DNA from: a virus
Virus record (IMG/VR): IMGVR_UViG_3300017527_000425
Location: 1-42,111 of that record
Strand: one strand, 5' to 3'
Length of the DNA stretch: 42,111 bases
Shown here: positions 28,570 through 36,850 of the stretch, piece by piece
How positions within the stretch are numbered: position 1 is the stretch's first letter
Layout of the letters: each line of letters starts with the position of its first letter
Notes under the pieces: generated by a model
What the model saw: only the letters and a program-made list of their open reading frames with translations
The model's database searches: none
Told to the model about the DNA's origin: nothing
Program-made: the position numbers and the translations under genes

Positions 28570-31488
28570 ATGAGAATAATATTTCATGTTGGTGGCATGC
28601 CTTTTAACGGCTCCACTATTTCGGATGGAAAGAGCCTCGGCGGGTCAGAAAGCGCCGGGTATTATATGGCGAGGGAGATGGCCAGGTTAGGCCATGAAGT
28701 TGTAATTTTTACCTCGTCACCTGACACCGGTTTTTCAGATGGCGTGTTTTTTGAATGGATGGGGGAACGCTCGGAGCAATACCCGCTCGGCCACAGGTTC
28801 GACGTTTCCAGCAAGGTTCCCGCAGATGTAACTATCATCCAACGTATACCGTTTGCGTTCCGCAAGCCGATCAACTCAAAATTAAATATATGGTGGGTAC
28901 ATGATATCGGTTTGATGCGTCACTCCATGATCGTGCAGCAACAACTCGTTAATATCGATCAGATATTTACCGTTTCAGAATTTCATAAAAACCAATTCGC
29001 AAAAGTGTTCGATATTCCAAAGCATATCATTACCGCAACATTCAACGGGGTTGATTATACGTATCCTGAAGAACTGGAAGCGCAAAATTTACCACGGGTA
29101 CCAAAGTCGCTGGTTTTTGCATCGAGACCTGAGCGAGGACTTGAAAACCTTGTGGGCCGCAACGGAATAATGAAAAGCCTGCCTGATTGTCACCTGTATG
29201 TATGTGGGTATGACAATACCGTTCCCCAGATGAGGGACTATTACCGGTATTTATATAACAGGTGCGACCAACTGGACAATGTGACAAACCTTGGCAGCCT
29301 CGGTAAAAATGAATTATATAAGTTACTTGCAAAGTCGGAGTTGTGTGTATACCCAACCACCTTTGAAGACACCAGCAACATGATGTTGCTTGAATCCAAT
29401 GCGGTCGGTACGCCGTTTATTGGGCCAAAGGATCGCGCAGCACTTCCGCAAACCGGCCATAACGCCGGTGTGAAATTTGTGCCATTAAAAGACGGGAAAA
29501 TCCACAAACAGGCATTTGTGAAATGTATAAAAGAATGTCTCGAAGCATCCACCTGGGATAGGCTCCACATTAAAGCGCTCGGCAAAGAACAGACATGGAA
29601 AGCGGCTGCTATGCAATGGGATCAGGTATTCAACGACCTGTTATATTATAAATGCAATGATAAAAGGCGTTTATACAAACACCTGGAACATCATAGCGAT
29701 ATCATTGCCATAGGTGAGGACCACCCGGCACCGGACATGCAACTTCTGGAAAGTGTTCTTCCCGGGTTCAGAAAAAACTACGAGTTTTTGTATAATAACG
29801 ATTTCAAGGGCCACTATGATCGCTATTATGAGTATGAGGAAAGCAGGGGCGTAAAATATGGCCCTGAAGATCTAACCGGGCAGCCCAGGTTTGAGCACAC
29901 GGCACGGCTGATTGATGAAATGGGTCCAGGTGCAATACTTGATTACGGATGTGCCCACGGACATTATGTTATGAACCTTATGAACCGGTATCCGCATATA
30001 CGTTTTTTCGGGGCTGATATAAACGCGAAAAACATAGAGATTGCGAGGCGTTGGGCACTTGATGTCATTGGCGACAAGTCCGAGCAGGATCAGGCGCTGG
30101 ACACGGTTAATAATTTGTTTTTTCAGTCAACAGCAGATGATGATTTTGACCTTGCTTGCAATGTGGACGTTATCTTGCTTCAGGAAATTTTGGAGCATGT
30201 TCCCAATCCGGGAACTTTGGTTGAACAGTTAAGTACGCACCTGGCACCGGAAGGGCATTTTTTAATATCGGTCCCGTATGGTCCATGGGAGGCCCTGGGG
30301 TATAAAAAACACCCTGGATGGAGAGCGCATATCCATCATATCGAACGTGAGGACCTTTATGAACTATTTAGGGCACAGGAAGACTTTAAACTGATCGCGT
30401 TGCCACACAGAGACAATATGGGCCACTATATTGTCACGTTTAAGTATAACCCTGATATACCTATCGGCAAAATCGATTATGTCCGCAAATTAAAACAACA
30501 GGCACCACGTGAAACATTATCAGTTTGCATGATCGCAAAAAATGAGCAGCACACTATTGGAAGGACCATTGAGTCGATAATAGATATTGCGGATGAAATA
30601 ATTATAGGCCTGGATGAAACTACAACAGATGAAACCTACGCAGTGGCCATGCAGTTTGTTGGCCCTGAAAATATCATCCCGATTAAATCACCGATGGAAA
30701 CCGGGTTCGCCGTGGCAAGGCAGGTAACTATCGATGCCGCTTCTATGGATTGGATATTGTGGATTGACTGCGACGAAACTTTCGAGCAAGCTGAGAACCT
30801 ACCGAAATACTTACGCAATAACTGTATGGATGGATATGGAATCAAGCAACACCACTATGCAGTTGAGCCTGCGGAGTTGTTTAAAACAGATTACCCCTGC
30901 CGGTTATTCCGCAATAATAAGGGCATGAAATTTTTTGGCTTTGTCCACGAGCACCCGGAAAAAGAAATGAACAAGGGCCCTGGTAAAACTCATCTTATCG
31001 ATGACGTGGCTATTATGCATACCGGATATCCGACCGAGCAGGTGCGGCGGAAACGGTTTGAGCGCAATTTCCCGTTGATACAAAAAGATCGGGAGCTTAA
31101 TCCCGATAGAAATCTTGGAAAATTCCTGTGGGTACGAGACCTCGCCCACTTCGCCCGGTACAGCATGGAGCAAAACGGCGGGGTTGTAACCCCACGGATT
31201 GAAGATGCAGCTGCCCAGGGAATTGAGATGTGGCGTGAACTTTTAAAGACTGGCGACCTTCGGCTGATCACGCAAAGTATCCCGTTTTATTCCGAATGTG
31301 TTTATCGATTAATGAACGGCAACGGCATTGATTTCACCCTGGCGATCACTTCGGGTAAGGGTGGCAATCGTTTTGTATTGCCGGACCGAAAGATCGAGGG
31401 TTTGTTTGCCAGCATCGAGGACATTAAAAAGCTAAATAAAGTTATCGTTGACAAGTCTGTCGAGCATTACGAAAATAAATATTATTAA
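28570..31488 (+). CDS. Trifunctional glycosyltransferase (GT4) - methyltransferase - glycosyltransferase (GT2)
   Basis: 972 residues, three domains. ~1-365: GT-B fold like GT4 (GGSESAGYYMAREMARLGHE, VFASRPERGLENL, then YPTTFEDTSNMMLLESNAVG with E266 and E276). ~430-620: class I methyltransferase (LDYGCAHG at 457-464, FFGADINAKNIEIARRWALD, LLQEILEHVPNP). ~640-960: GT-A fold like GT2 (LSVCMIAKNEQHTIGRTIES, IIIGLDETTTDET, WIDCDE at 731-736 as the DxD-like metal site). It should build and methylate a glycan, most likely on a virion protein, because it lies between capsid and connector genes. Capsid and tail glycosylation by structural-operon GTs is known in some mycobacteriophages. Confidence 0.88.
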   Translation: MRIIFHVGGMPFNGSTISDGKSLGGSESAGYYMAREMARLGHEVVIFTSSPDTGFSDGVFFEWMGERSEQYPLGHRFDVSSKVPADVTIIQRIPFAFRKPINSKLNIWWVHDIGLMRHSMIVQQQLVNIDQIFTVSEFHKNQFAKVFDIPKHIITATFNGVDYTYPEELEAQNLPRVPKSLVFASRPERGLENLVGRNGIMKSLPDCHLYVCGYDNTVPQMRDYYRYLYNRCDQLDNVTNLGSLGKNELYKLLAKSELCVYPTTFEDTSNMMLLESNAVGTPFIGPKDRAALPQTGHNAGVKFVPLKDGKIHKQAFVKCIKECLEASTWDRLHIKALGKEQTWKAAAMQWDQVFNDLLYYKCNDKRRLYKHLEHHSDIIAIGEDHPAPDMQLLESVLPGFRKNYEFLYNNDFKGHYDRYYEYEESRGVKYGPEDLTGQPRFEHTARLIDEMGPGAILDYGCAHGHYVMNLMNRYPHIRFFGADINAKNIEIARRWALDVIGDKSEQDQALDTVNNLFFQSTADDDFDLACNVDVILLQEILEHVPNPGTLVEQLSTHLAPEGHFLISVPYGPWEALGYKKHPGWRAHIHHIEREDLYELFRAQEDFKLIALPHRDNMGHYIVTFKYNPDIPIGKIDYVRKLKQQAPRETLSVCMIAKNEQHTIGRTIESIIDIADEIIIGLDETTTDETYAVAMQFVGPENIIPIKSPMETGFAVARQVTIDAASMDWILWIDCDETFEQAENLPKYLRNNCMDGYGIKQHHYAVEPAELFKTDYPCRLFRNNKGMKFFGFVHEHPEKEMNKGPGKTHLIDDVAIMHTGYPTEQVRRKRFERNFPLIQKDRELNPDRNLGKFLWVRDLAHFARYSMEQNGGVVTPRIEDAAAQGIEMWRELLKTGDLRLITQSIPFYSECVYRLMNGNGIDFTLAITSGKGGNRFVLPDRKIEGLFASIEDIKKLNKVIVDKSVEHYENKYY

Positions 31489-31500
31489 AGGGTCTATCCT

Positions 31501-31959
31501 ATGTACGCAACATATTCAGATTGTTCCGTTCGATACCCAATACTGAGCAAATGGAATCCGTCCAGTGTATCGGCTGTTAATTCGGACCTTGTATATTATG
31601 CCGAAAAAGAAATCGACGGTCGCCTGGCTTCACACTTTGCGGTGCCATTCACTGATGTGCCGCCGACCATATCCGACCTAACCATCGATTATGTATATCT
31701 GAAAATGTTGCGGTCGCGGGATCTGGATAAAGCCGCTGAGTTTGAAAAAATACTTGATGCCCGAATTGAACGGCTCAAGGAAGGCGAGGAATATATTTTT
31801 ACCGAGTCAGGCACCACCATTGCACCTGCAGGTGCCAGTGATGGAGTATGGTCGAACACGAAGGACTATTACCCAGTTCATTCTATACTGGATGCCGATT
31901 CACCTTACGCCGGATTTGATTCGGATATGATAGACGACGAGGAAGACATCAGGAGCTAA
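31501..31959 (+). CDS. Head-tail connector/adaptor protein (Mu gp36-like, DUF1320 type)
   Basis: 152 residues. The start YSDCSVRYPILSKW, then VNSDLVYYAEKEIDGRLASH and DLTIDYVYLKML, follow the helical adaptor proteins that bind the portal. The acidic C-terminus (DSDMIDDEEDI) is unusual. Overlaps the next start (TAATG). It joins portal and tail during assembly. Confidence 0.75.
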   Translation: MYATYSDCSVRYPILSKWNPSSVSAVNSDLVYYAEKEIDGRLASHFAVPFTDVPPTISDLTIDYVYLKMLRSRDLDKAAEFEKILDARIERLKEGEEYIFTESGTTIAPAGASDGVWSNTKDYYPVHSILDADSPYAGFDSDMIDDEEDIRS

Positions 31960-32423
31960 TGGTTGCACGAGCGGAATTTAAAATAAAGGGCATTAATACA
32001 TTGGCCCGCAATATGTTGCACATAAGCAAGAAGCTGAAAAACCAACGGGCTACAAACCATAAGGCAGTTATATTGATTGATCGTTGGGTCCAAAAGAATT
32101 TCCAGCAAGAGGGCAAGATGGCCACACACGGCGGCTGGGAACCGCTATTAGCGGCAACTATTAAAAGGCGGCGCATAGGGCCAAAGGCAAAAACCAAGGG
32201 CCGTAAAGTCCGTATATTACAGGACACGGGGCAACTGAGATCACGCTGGGAGCACTATTACACACAACGTATGGGCAAGGTCACATCGGCAGTTGATTAC
32301 GGTATATATCATGATGAGGGCTGGGGGCATCTTCCCGAACGGGCAATAATACCGACCGAGGCACAAATGATGCCCGAATTACTAAAGCTGTTTAGAAAAC
32401 ACATTCAAACGAGCTTGCAATGA
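31959..32423 (+). CDS. Tail completion / virion morphogenesis protein (Mu gpG-like)
   Basis: 154 residues. The pattern W-x-P-L-L/x-x-T (GGWEPLLAATIKRRR), DTGQLRSRW, and VDYGIYHDEGWGHLPERAII matches phage virion-morphogenesis proteins that act as head-tail joining factors. Basic throughout. Overlaps both neighbours by a few bases. Confidence 0.8.
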   Translation: MVARAEFKIKGINTLARNMLHISKKLKNQRATNHKAVILIDRWVQKNFQQEGKMATHGGWEPLLAATIKRRRIGPKAKTKGRKVRILQDTGQLRSRWEHYYTQRMGKVTSAVDYGIYHDEGWGHLPERAIIPTEAQMMPELLKLFRKHIQTSLQ

Positions 32424-32854
32424 TTAATTTCTCGCATATCACCCAGGCAATTGAAACGTTATTGACTGATGGCCTAACAGGTTATGATATAACCCGCAAT
32501 GCCGAGCGCAATTCTGATTATAACAGACCGGCCAATGCCGTTGCCTGGGTCGGGATATACCGGGGATCTATTGACTACGAGGCTCATTTGATTGGCAATG
32601 TGCCCTGGATGGCGTCTATTGATTCTATCATTGAAATACAGGTGGCGAGCATGATCAGCGGCGCTGATGCCGAAAATAAACTCCAAGCGGCAGAGCTTGA
32701 GGTTATGGATATATTGACAGCAAACAAAAAGCTGAGTGGCACCGTTAATATGACAAACGGCTATTCAATAGAGTATGAGTATAACGCAGATACAGATATC
32801 GGTGTCTGGTTGCAAGCATCTGTAATTACAATGCATTCAAATGTAATGCAGTAA
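32420..32854 (+). CDS. Tail terminator / minor tail protein (Mu gp37-like)
   Basis: 144 residues. First helix (SHITQAIETLLTDGLTGYDI), then a beta/alpha unit (VAWVGIYRGSIDYEAH.., IIEIQVAS, LEVMDILTANKKLSGT) fit the tail-terminator fold that caps the tube. Family assignment rests on gene order and fold pattern, not on a hard motif. Confidence 0.65.
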   Translation: MINFSHITQAIETLLTDGLTGYDITRNAERNSDYNRPANAVAWVGIYRGSIDYEAHLIGNVPWMASIDSIIEIQVASMISGADAENKLQAAELEVMDILTANKKLSGTVNMTNGYSIEYEYNADTDIGVWLQASVITMHSNVMQ

Positions 32855-32872
32855 ATTTAAGGAGGTAACAAA

Positions 32873-33835
32873 ATGGCTTACGGACAGGACGGACATTTCG
32901 GAATAGGTTTTCAGGATAGCATGGGCACCAGTCTCACCGATTCAATGGATTATTTCGGATTTGTATCTGAAACATTGACACAGAATATCGAGGAGTTGAT
33001 GAGCGAGAGCCTATCATCCAGGTATGAGGAACCAGATGATTATGGTGGTATGCGGGAGATAGGCGGTGACATTGTCGGGGAAGTGCAGCCCCTTTCCTTT
33101 GGGAAGTTTCTAAAAGGATGGTGCGGCCAGGAGAGTGTTAGCTTTCAGGAAAGCTGTTACAGTCACTTGTTCGTACCGAGGCTAACCGACTGGCAAGAGG
33201 AAAACGCCGCACTTCCCCCAATGACTGTCGAGGTATACCGGGATACTGGGTCGGCATATCTTTATTATGACGCAATGATCGATACGCTCAATATCGAAAT
33301 CGCGCAGGGTGCGTTGATAAAATTTACAGCCGGGTTCAAAGGGTCTCAATTTTCATGGGCTGAAAAAACCACACCGGCCTATGATCCTGGGAGCTATTTC
33401 GCGTGGGACATTGCATCTATCAGCCTGGCGGGGGTGGCCATGACGGAATTTTCAAGTCTCAGCCTGAACTTTTCGAATAGCCTTGCAGGTAAAGCGTATA
33501 TCGATGGCAATAAATACGCCTCCCGGATTCTGCGGGACGGTTTTAGGACCGGAGAAATTTCGGGCACACTCTTGTTATCCGGTGACGATGAGGCTCGGAA
33601 TTTTAAAAACCGCACCAAGCAACGATTGCTTATATCTATCACAGATCCGACAACGGTAATGAACCATCATAACCAGTTGATTATAGATATACCGAAAATG
33701 GTATATACCGAGTTCCCTGCGAACATATCTGGGCCCGGATTGGTGGAGGTGTCCTTTTCTGCTAAGGCCAAGTATGACTCGGATTCATCTTATGCCATGC
33801 AGTTTACACTGACAAATACCGTCGAGGCATACTAA
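32873..33835 (+). CDS. Tail tube protein
   Basis: 320 residues, GGAGG upstream. GHFGIGFQDSMGTSLTDSMD.., then PDDYGGMREIGGDIVGEVQP, and later ISLAGVAMTEFSSLSLNFSN with DGFRTGEISGTLLLSGDD are characteristic of large siphovirus tail tube proteins with two beta-barrel halves. Forms the stacked rings of a non-contractile tail. No sheath gene follows, supporting siphovirus morphology. Confidence 0.85.
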   Translation: MAYGQDGHFGIGFQDSMGTSLTDSMDYFGFVSETLTQNIEELMSESLSSRYEEPDDYGGMREIGGDIVGEVQPLSFGKFLKGWCGQESVSFQESCYSHLFVPRLTDWQEENAALPPMTVEVYRDTGSAYLYYDAMIDTLNIEIAQGALIKFTAGFKGSQFSWAEKTTPAYDPGSYFAWDIASISLAGVAMTEFSSLSLNFSNSLAGKAYIDGNKYASRILRDGFRTGEISGTLLLSGDDEARNFKNRTKQRLLISITDPTTVMNHHNQLIIDIPKMVYTEFPANISGPGLVEVSFSAKAKYDSDSSYAMQFTLTNTVEAY

Positions 33836-33854
33836 CAACCATTAAGGGGGAATA

Positions 33855-34232
33855 ATGGACGTTTTAATCGGATGGAAAGAAAAAGAGTATGAGTTCGCGG
33901 GAAGCAAGGTGACAATCGAGGTACGACCATTGCAAATAGCTGCAATGATAGCCTTGCTTCCCCACATGGTAGACGCACCAACGGATGATGGCGATATGAA
34001 ATTGGCCATTGAATCATCGTTGAGGATACAGGAGGTGGCGGCGGAATTCTTTTTCGATCATGTGAGAAATGTAAGGGGAATAACAATAAATGGTGAAACA
34101 ATCGAGAACCCGGCGGTACTTTGCCAGGAGATTGTTTTCTCCACTTTAGTCGTGCAGATAGTCGGCGATCTGATTCAGGTCAGCACGCTATCAGAGACAA
34201 ATGAAATAAATTTAGACGAGCCTGTCACCTGA
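33855..34232 (+). CDS. Tail assembly chaperone (G-like), start of a frameshifted pair
   Basis: 125 residues; GGGGG upstream. Small alpha/beta protein whose gene lies between tail tube and tape measure, the place of lambda G. Helical middle (ALLPHMVDAP.., EEVAAEFFFDHVRN). A slippery heptamer A AAT TTA lies at 34208-34214, 17 nt before the stop. It enables a -1 shift into the next reading frame to give a longer G-T product that binds the tape measure. Confidence 0.8.
   Translation: MDVLIGWKEKEYEFAGSKVTIEVRPLQIAAMIALLPHMVDAPTDDGDMKLAIESSLRIQEVAAEFFFDHVRNVRGITINGETIENPAVLCQEIVFSTLVVQIVGDLIQVSTLSETNEINLDEPVT
34208..34214 (+). other. Slippery site for -1 ribosomal frameshifting
   Basis: A AAT TTA read in the zero frame as AAT-TTA: both tRNAs can re-pair on AAA and TTT. 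It is the X XXY YYZ pattern of known -1 sites (the same heptamer is used in Rous sarcoma virus). The -1 frame is open from 34205 to the stop at 34501, so a fusion of 120 plus 95 residues is made. Confidence 0.85.
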
Positions 34233-34501
34233 TAGACATAAACCCTGGCAGGGTGACGGGCAAAATAGCCGGTGTGCTGATTATCTCTTGGTTTCGACTG
34301 TTCGGGTTCTGTTATGAGTGGCATTGGGACGGTGCTTTCATGGCCGCTCGTCAAAAAGATAAAAGTATCAAATCCGGCTTTTATACTCGTGTGGCCTGGC
34401 CGGATGGTGGCGCGACTTTGGATCAATACAATATAGTGGCTGAGATATTCCATACGATAGTTGATGAGAAAAATCAGTCCCTATCAAAGAAGGTGCGGTA
34501 A
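34214..34501 (+). CDS. Tail assembly chaperone, frameshift extension (T-like)
   Basis: Read in the -1 frame after the slippery site. It has no good start of its own; the GTG at 34253 lacks an SD, so it is most likely made only as a fusion. Contains a hydrophobic segment (IAGVLIISWFRLFGFCY), then a small domain (AFMAARQKDKSIKSGFYTRV). In lambda the T part recruits the tail tube subunits to the tape measure. Its stop shares a base with the tape-measure ATG. Confidence 0.75.
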   Translation, partial: RRACHLIDINPGRVTGKIAGVLIISWFRLFGFCYEWHWDGAFMAARQKDKSIKSGFYTRVAWPDGGATLDQYNIVAEIFHTIVDEKNQSLSKKVR

Positions 34502-36486
34502 TGGCGGAAAAACTAACTATAGTTATCGGTGCAAAAGATAATTTTTCCAATGCATTTGCAAAGCTGCAAAGTTCTTTACCGGGGCTTAAAAAGCTTGCTG
34601 TCGGCACATCAGTTGCCATTGGTGGTATTGGCGCCGCACTATTTGCTATGACCAAAAGCACAGCTGTCGCTTATGATGCCGTTCAGAAGTTTTCAGACCA
34701 ATTAGGGTTGTCAACAGATTTCCTTTCCAGGATGGGTCACGCCGCCGAGCTTTCCGGTGTCGCACAAAACACGCTAAACAAGTCCCTTCAGATCTTTACC
34801 GTCCGGTTAGGTGAATATGGTAGAGGGATCGGAGAGGGTAAAGACGCCCTTGAAGAACTGGGGCTTGAATATCGAAATTTAAATGGCACATTAAAAACTG
34901 CCGAGCAACTTATACCGGATGTTGCTGAGGCTTTCGCAAGGATGACGGATCAAACCGAGAAGGCCGAGCTTGCGTCCAAAATATTTGGTCAACGTGGTCT
35001 GTCAATGCTTCAGATGTTCAAAGATGGCAAAGATGGTCTTGCAGCCATGACGGATGAGGCTGAAAAGTTCGGCCTCGTTATATCATCTAAAGCCGGTGTA
35101 AATGCCGCCGAATTCAACGATTCTTTAACCCGATTGACTGGATCATTTGCCGGGTTAAAGAATAAAATATCAGAAGACATCATGCCGGCGTTCACAAGCC
35201 TGGCTAATGCTATGGCTAATTTTGTGGCAGAGAACAGAACACAGATAGTTGCCACGCTGAGAAACTTCGGCATTGAAACTTACAACATGTTTAAAAGGTT
35301 CGCTTTGGGTACGGCTGGCCTTATAGACTCAATGAAACCGGCCATTGCATCCATCGGAAACGTGTTAAATGATATAATAGGGACATTTAATAATATGCCG
35401 AAGTGGCTACAGGGTGTCGGTATACTCGGTGCCCTGATGTACGGGAAGGCGGGTGCGATAGCTATTGGTGTAATATTAGATGGTATATCAAGGATCGACA
35501 AAGCGCACAAAGCTTTTAGCCAGGCACTTTTAGAGCGGCAGGAAGACAAGGGTTTCCTGGGGTTCGATCCAGATACAGTTAACAAGGCAAAGGAGTTGTT
35601 AGACTCTGGACAGATCATTATTCGTAAAAAAATAAATGAGATAAACGATGATATGCCAGCGATTGATTTTGGGCTCGCCGGATTTGACGACGATTCATTG
35701 AAGGGACAGCTTACTGGCATCTTTGCACAGATCGATGAAGCCGTGTCAGACGTGTCCACGTCCCTGTCAGTGGGCGAAGGGGCAAAAGGCATAGAACCCT
35801 TTACCCCTTCCGGTATGGCGGCAACCAAGGAGGTTATGGACCAGACAGCGGAGGCGTTTCGCAACTGGCGTCAGATGGAAGATGAGGCGTGGACCGAGTT
35901 TCGAACAAAACAGATTATAGCCGAATCTGATAAATTGTTGGGCACGCAAGAGGCGGAGTCACAGAGCCAAAGTAGTCGGAAATTGTCCACACAAACATTT
36001 CTAAACGATTTGGGGACCATGGGAGCGGCTGCCGGAAAAAAAGGTTTCCGGTTAATGCAAGGGACATCTATAGCCGAGGCAACTATCAAGGCGATATTGG
36101 CATTCAATACCAATCTATCAGCGTTTCCATATCCGGTCGGGCCGATCTTGGCAGCAACGGCTTTAGCGGCAGGTATGGCGCAGGTGGCCGCGATTGCTGC
36201 TACAAAGCCACCAGCAGCGCATGGTGGGCTAACTTCCGTTCCGAATGAGCAAACATACCTGTTGAATAAAAATGAGCGTGTATTAAGCCCTGGCCAGAAC
36301 AAGGATCTGATTGAATTTATGGACCAGGGTGGCAACCGGGAGGCTATAGTTGTTGATAACCTGCGGGTGAACATTATGGCCCCGGAGCCGATAGAGGGTA
36401 TGTCGGACACTGACTGGGATATCATGGTCGAAGAAAACATTGTCCCGTCATTGCGGCGTCTGTCAAGTTGGGGAATTGAACCATGA
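34501..36486 (+). CDS. Tape measure protein
   Basis: 661 residues, with TAATG coupling to the chaperone. Typical start (LTIVIGAKDNFSNAFAKLQS, LKKLAVGTSVAIGGIGAALF), helical body with repeats of D-x-L-x-R-x-G-H/A and GQRGLSMLQMFKDG, a hydrophobic stretch around residues 560-580, and a final glycine-rich GGxTSVPNEQTYLLNKNERV. At about 1.5 Angstrom per residue it predicts a tail near 100 nm. Sets tail length. Confidence 0.88.
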   Translation: MAEKLTIVIGAKDNFSNAFAKLQSSLPGLKKLAVGTSVAIGGIGAALFAMTKSTAVAYDAVQKFSDQLGLSTDFLSRMGHAAELSGVAQNTLNKSLQIFTVRLGEYGRGIGEGKDALEELGLEYRNLNGTLKTAEQLIPDVAEAFARMTDQTEKAELASKIFGQRGLSMLQMFKDGKDGLAAMTDEAEKFGLVISSKAGVNAAEFNDSLTRLTGSFAGLKNKISEDIMPAFTSLANAMANFVAENRTQIVATLRNFGIETYNMFKRFALGTAGLIDSMKPAIASIGNVLNDIIGTFNNMPKWLQGVGILGALMYGKAGAIAIGVILDGISRIDKAHKAFSQALLERQEDKGFLGFDPDTVNKAKELLDSGQIIIRKKINEINDDMPAIDFGLAGFDDDSLKGQLTGIFAQIDEAVSDVSTSLSVGEGAKGIEPFTPSGMAATKEVMDQTAEAFRNWRQMEDEAWTEFRTKQIIAESDKLLGTQEAESQSQSSRKLSTQTFLNDLGTMGAAAGKKGFRLMQGTSIAEATIKAILAFNTNLSAFPYPVGPILAATALAAGMAQVAAIAATKPPAAHGGLTSVPNEQTYLLNKNERVLSPGQNKDLIEFMDQGGNREAIVVDNLRVNIMAPEPIEGMSDTDWDIMVEENIVPSLRRLSSWGIEP

Positions 36487-36848
36487 GTCTGATTTATAAG
36501 CTTTGGGATTCATCCAGCAATTCGGCTATATTGACTCCGAGCTGGAATTTTAAAGACCGGAAACAAAAGATTGTTGATCGGAGCCGGGCCAAGACTGGTG
36601 GCTTGTTTCAATATAGTCATGGACACTTTAGAATGTTCACTTTAAATATCGAATTCGCGACCTCGTCAGTGGCATCCGTTGTCAACGAGTGGTGGGAAGA
36701 TCAGCAGCTATGCCAATTTGATATATCATCTGATGGATCGAGTGAAATAACAAGTGTGATGATTGTGAACAAAGAAAGCCCGTTTTTTAAATTCACGAAA
36801 CCATATACCGATAAATATACAGGAAAACTTGATCTAACCACTTATTAA
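36483..36848 (+). CDS. Distal-tail-like protein, short paralogue
   Basis: 121 residues, overlapping the tape measure by 4 nt. Sequence PSWNFKDRKQKIVDRSRAKT..GLFQYSHGHFRMFTL..W is also found at the C-terminus of the next protein (residues ~455-558), where PNWDYKKKQQRVMSKHRSKT aligns to it. So it is one of two related baseplate/distal tail proteins. Forms part of the tip complex. Confidence 0.65.
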   Translation: MSLIYKLWDSSSNSAILTPSWNFKDRKQKIVDRSRAKTGGLFQYSHGHFRMFTLNIEFATSSVASVVNEWWEDQQLCQFDISSDGSSEITSVMIVNKESPFFKFTKPYTDKYTGKLDLTTY

Positions 36849-36850
36849 AC

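Noticed and set aside
34253-34501. Independent gene from GTG 34253
   Set aside because: No SD, and the -1 frame is open upstream to a canonical slippery site, so it is a fusion part.
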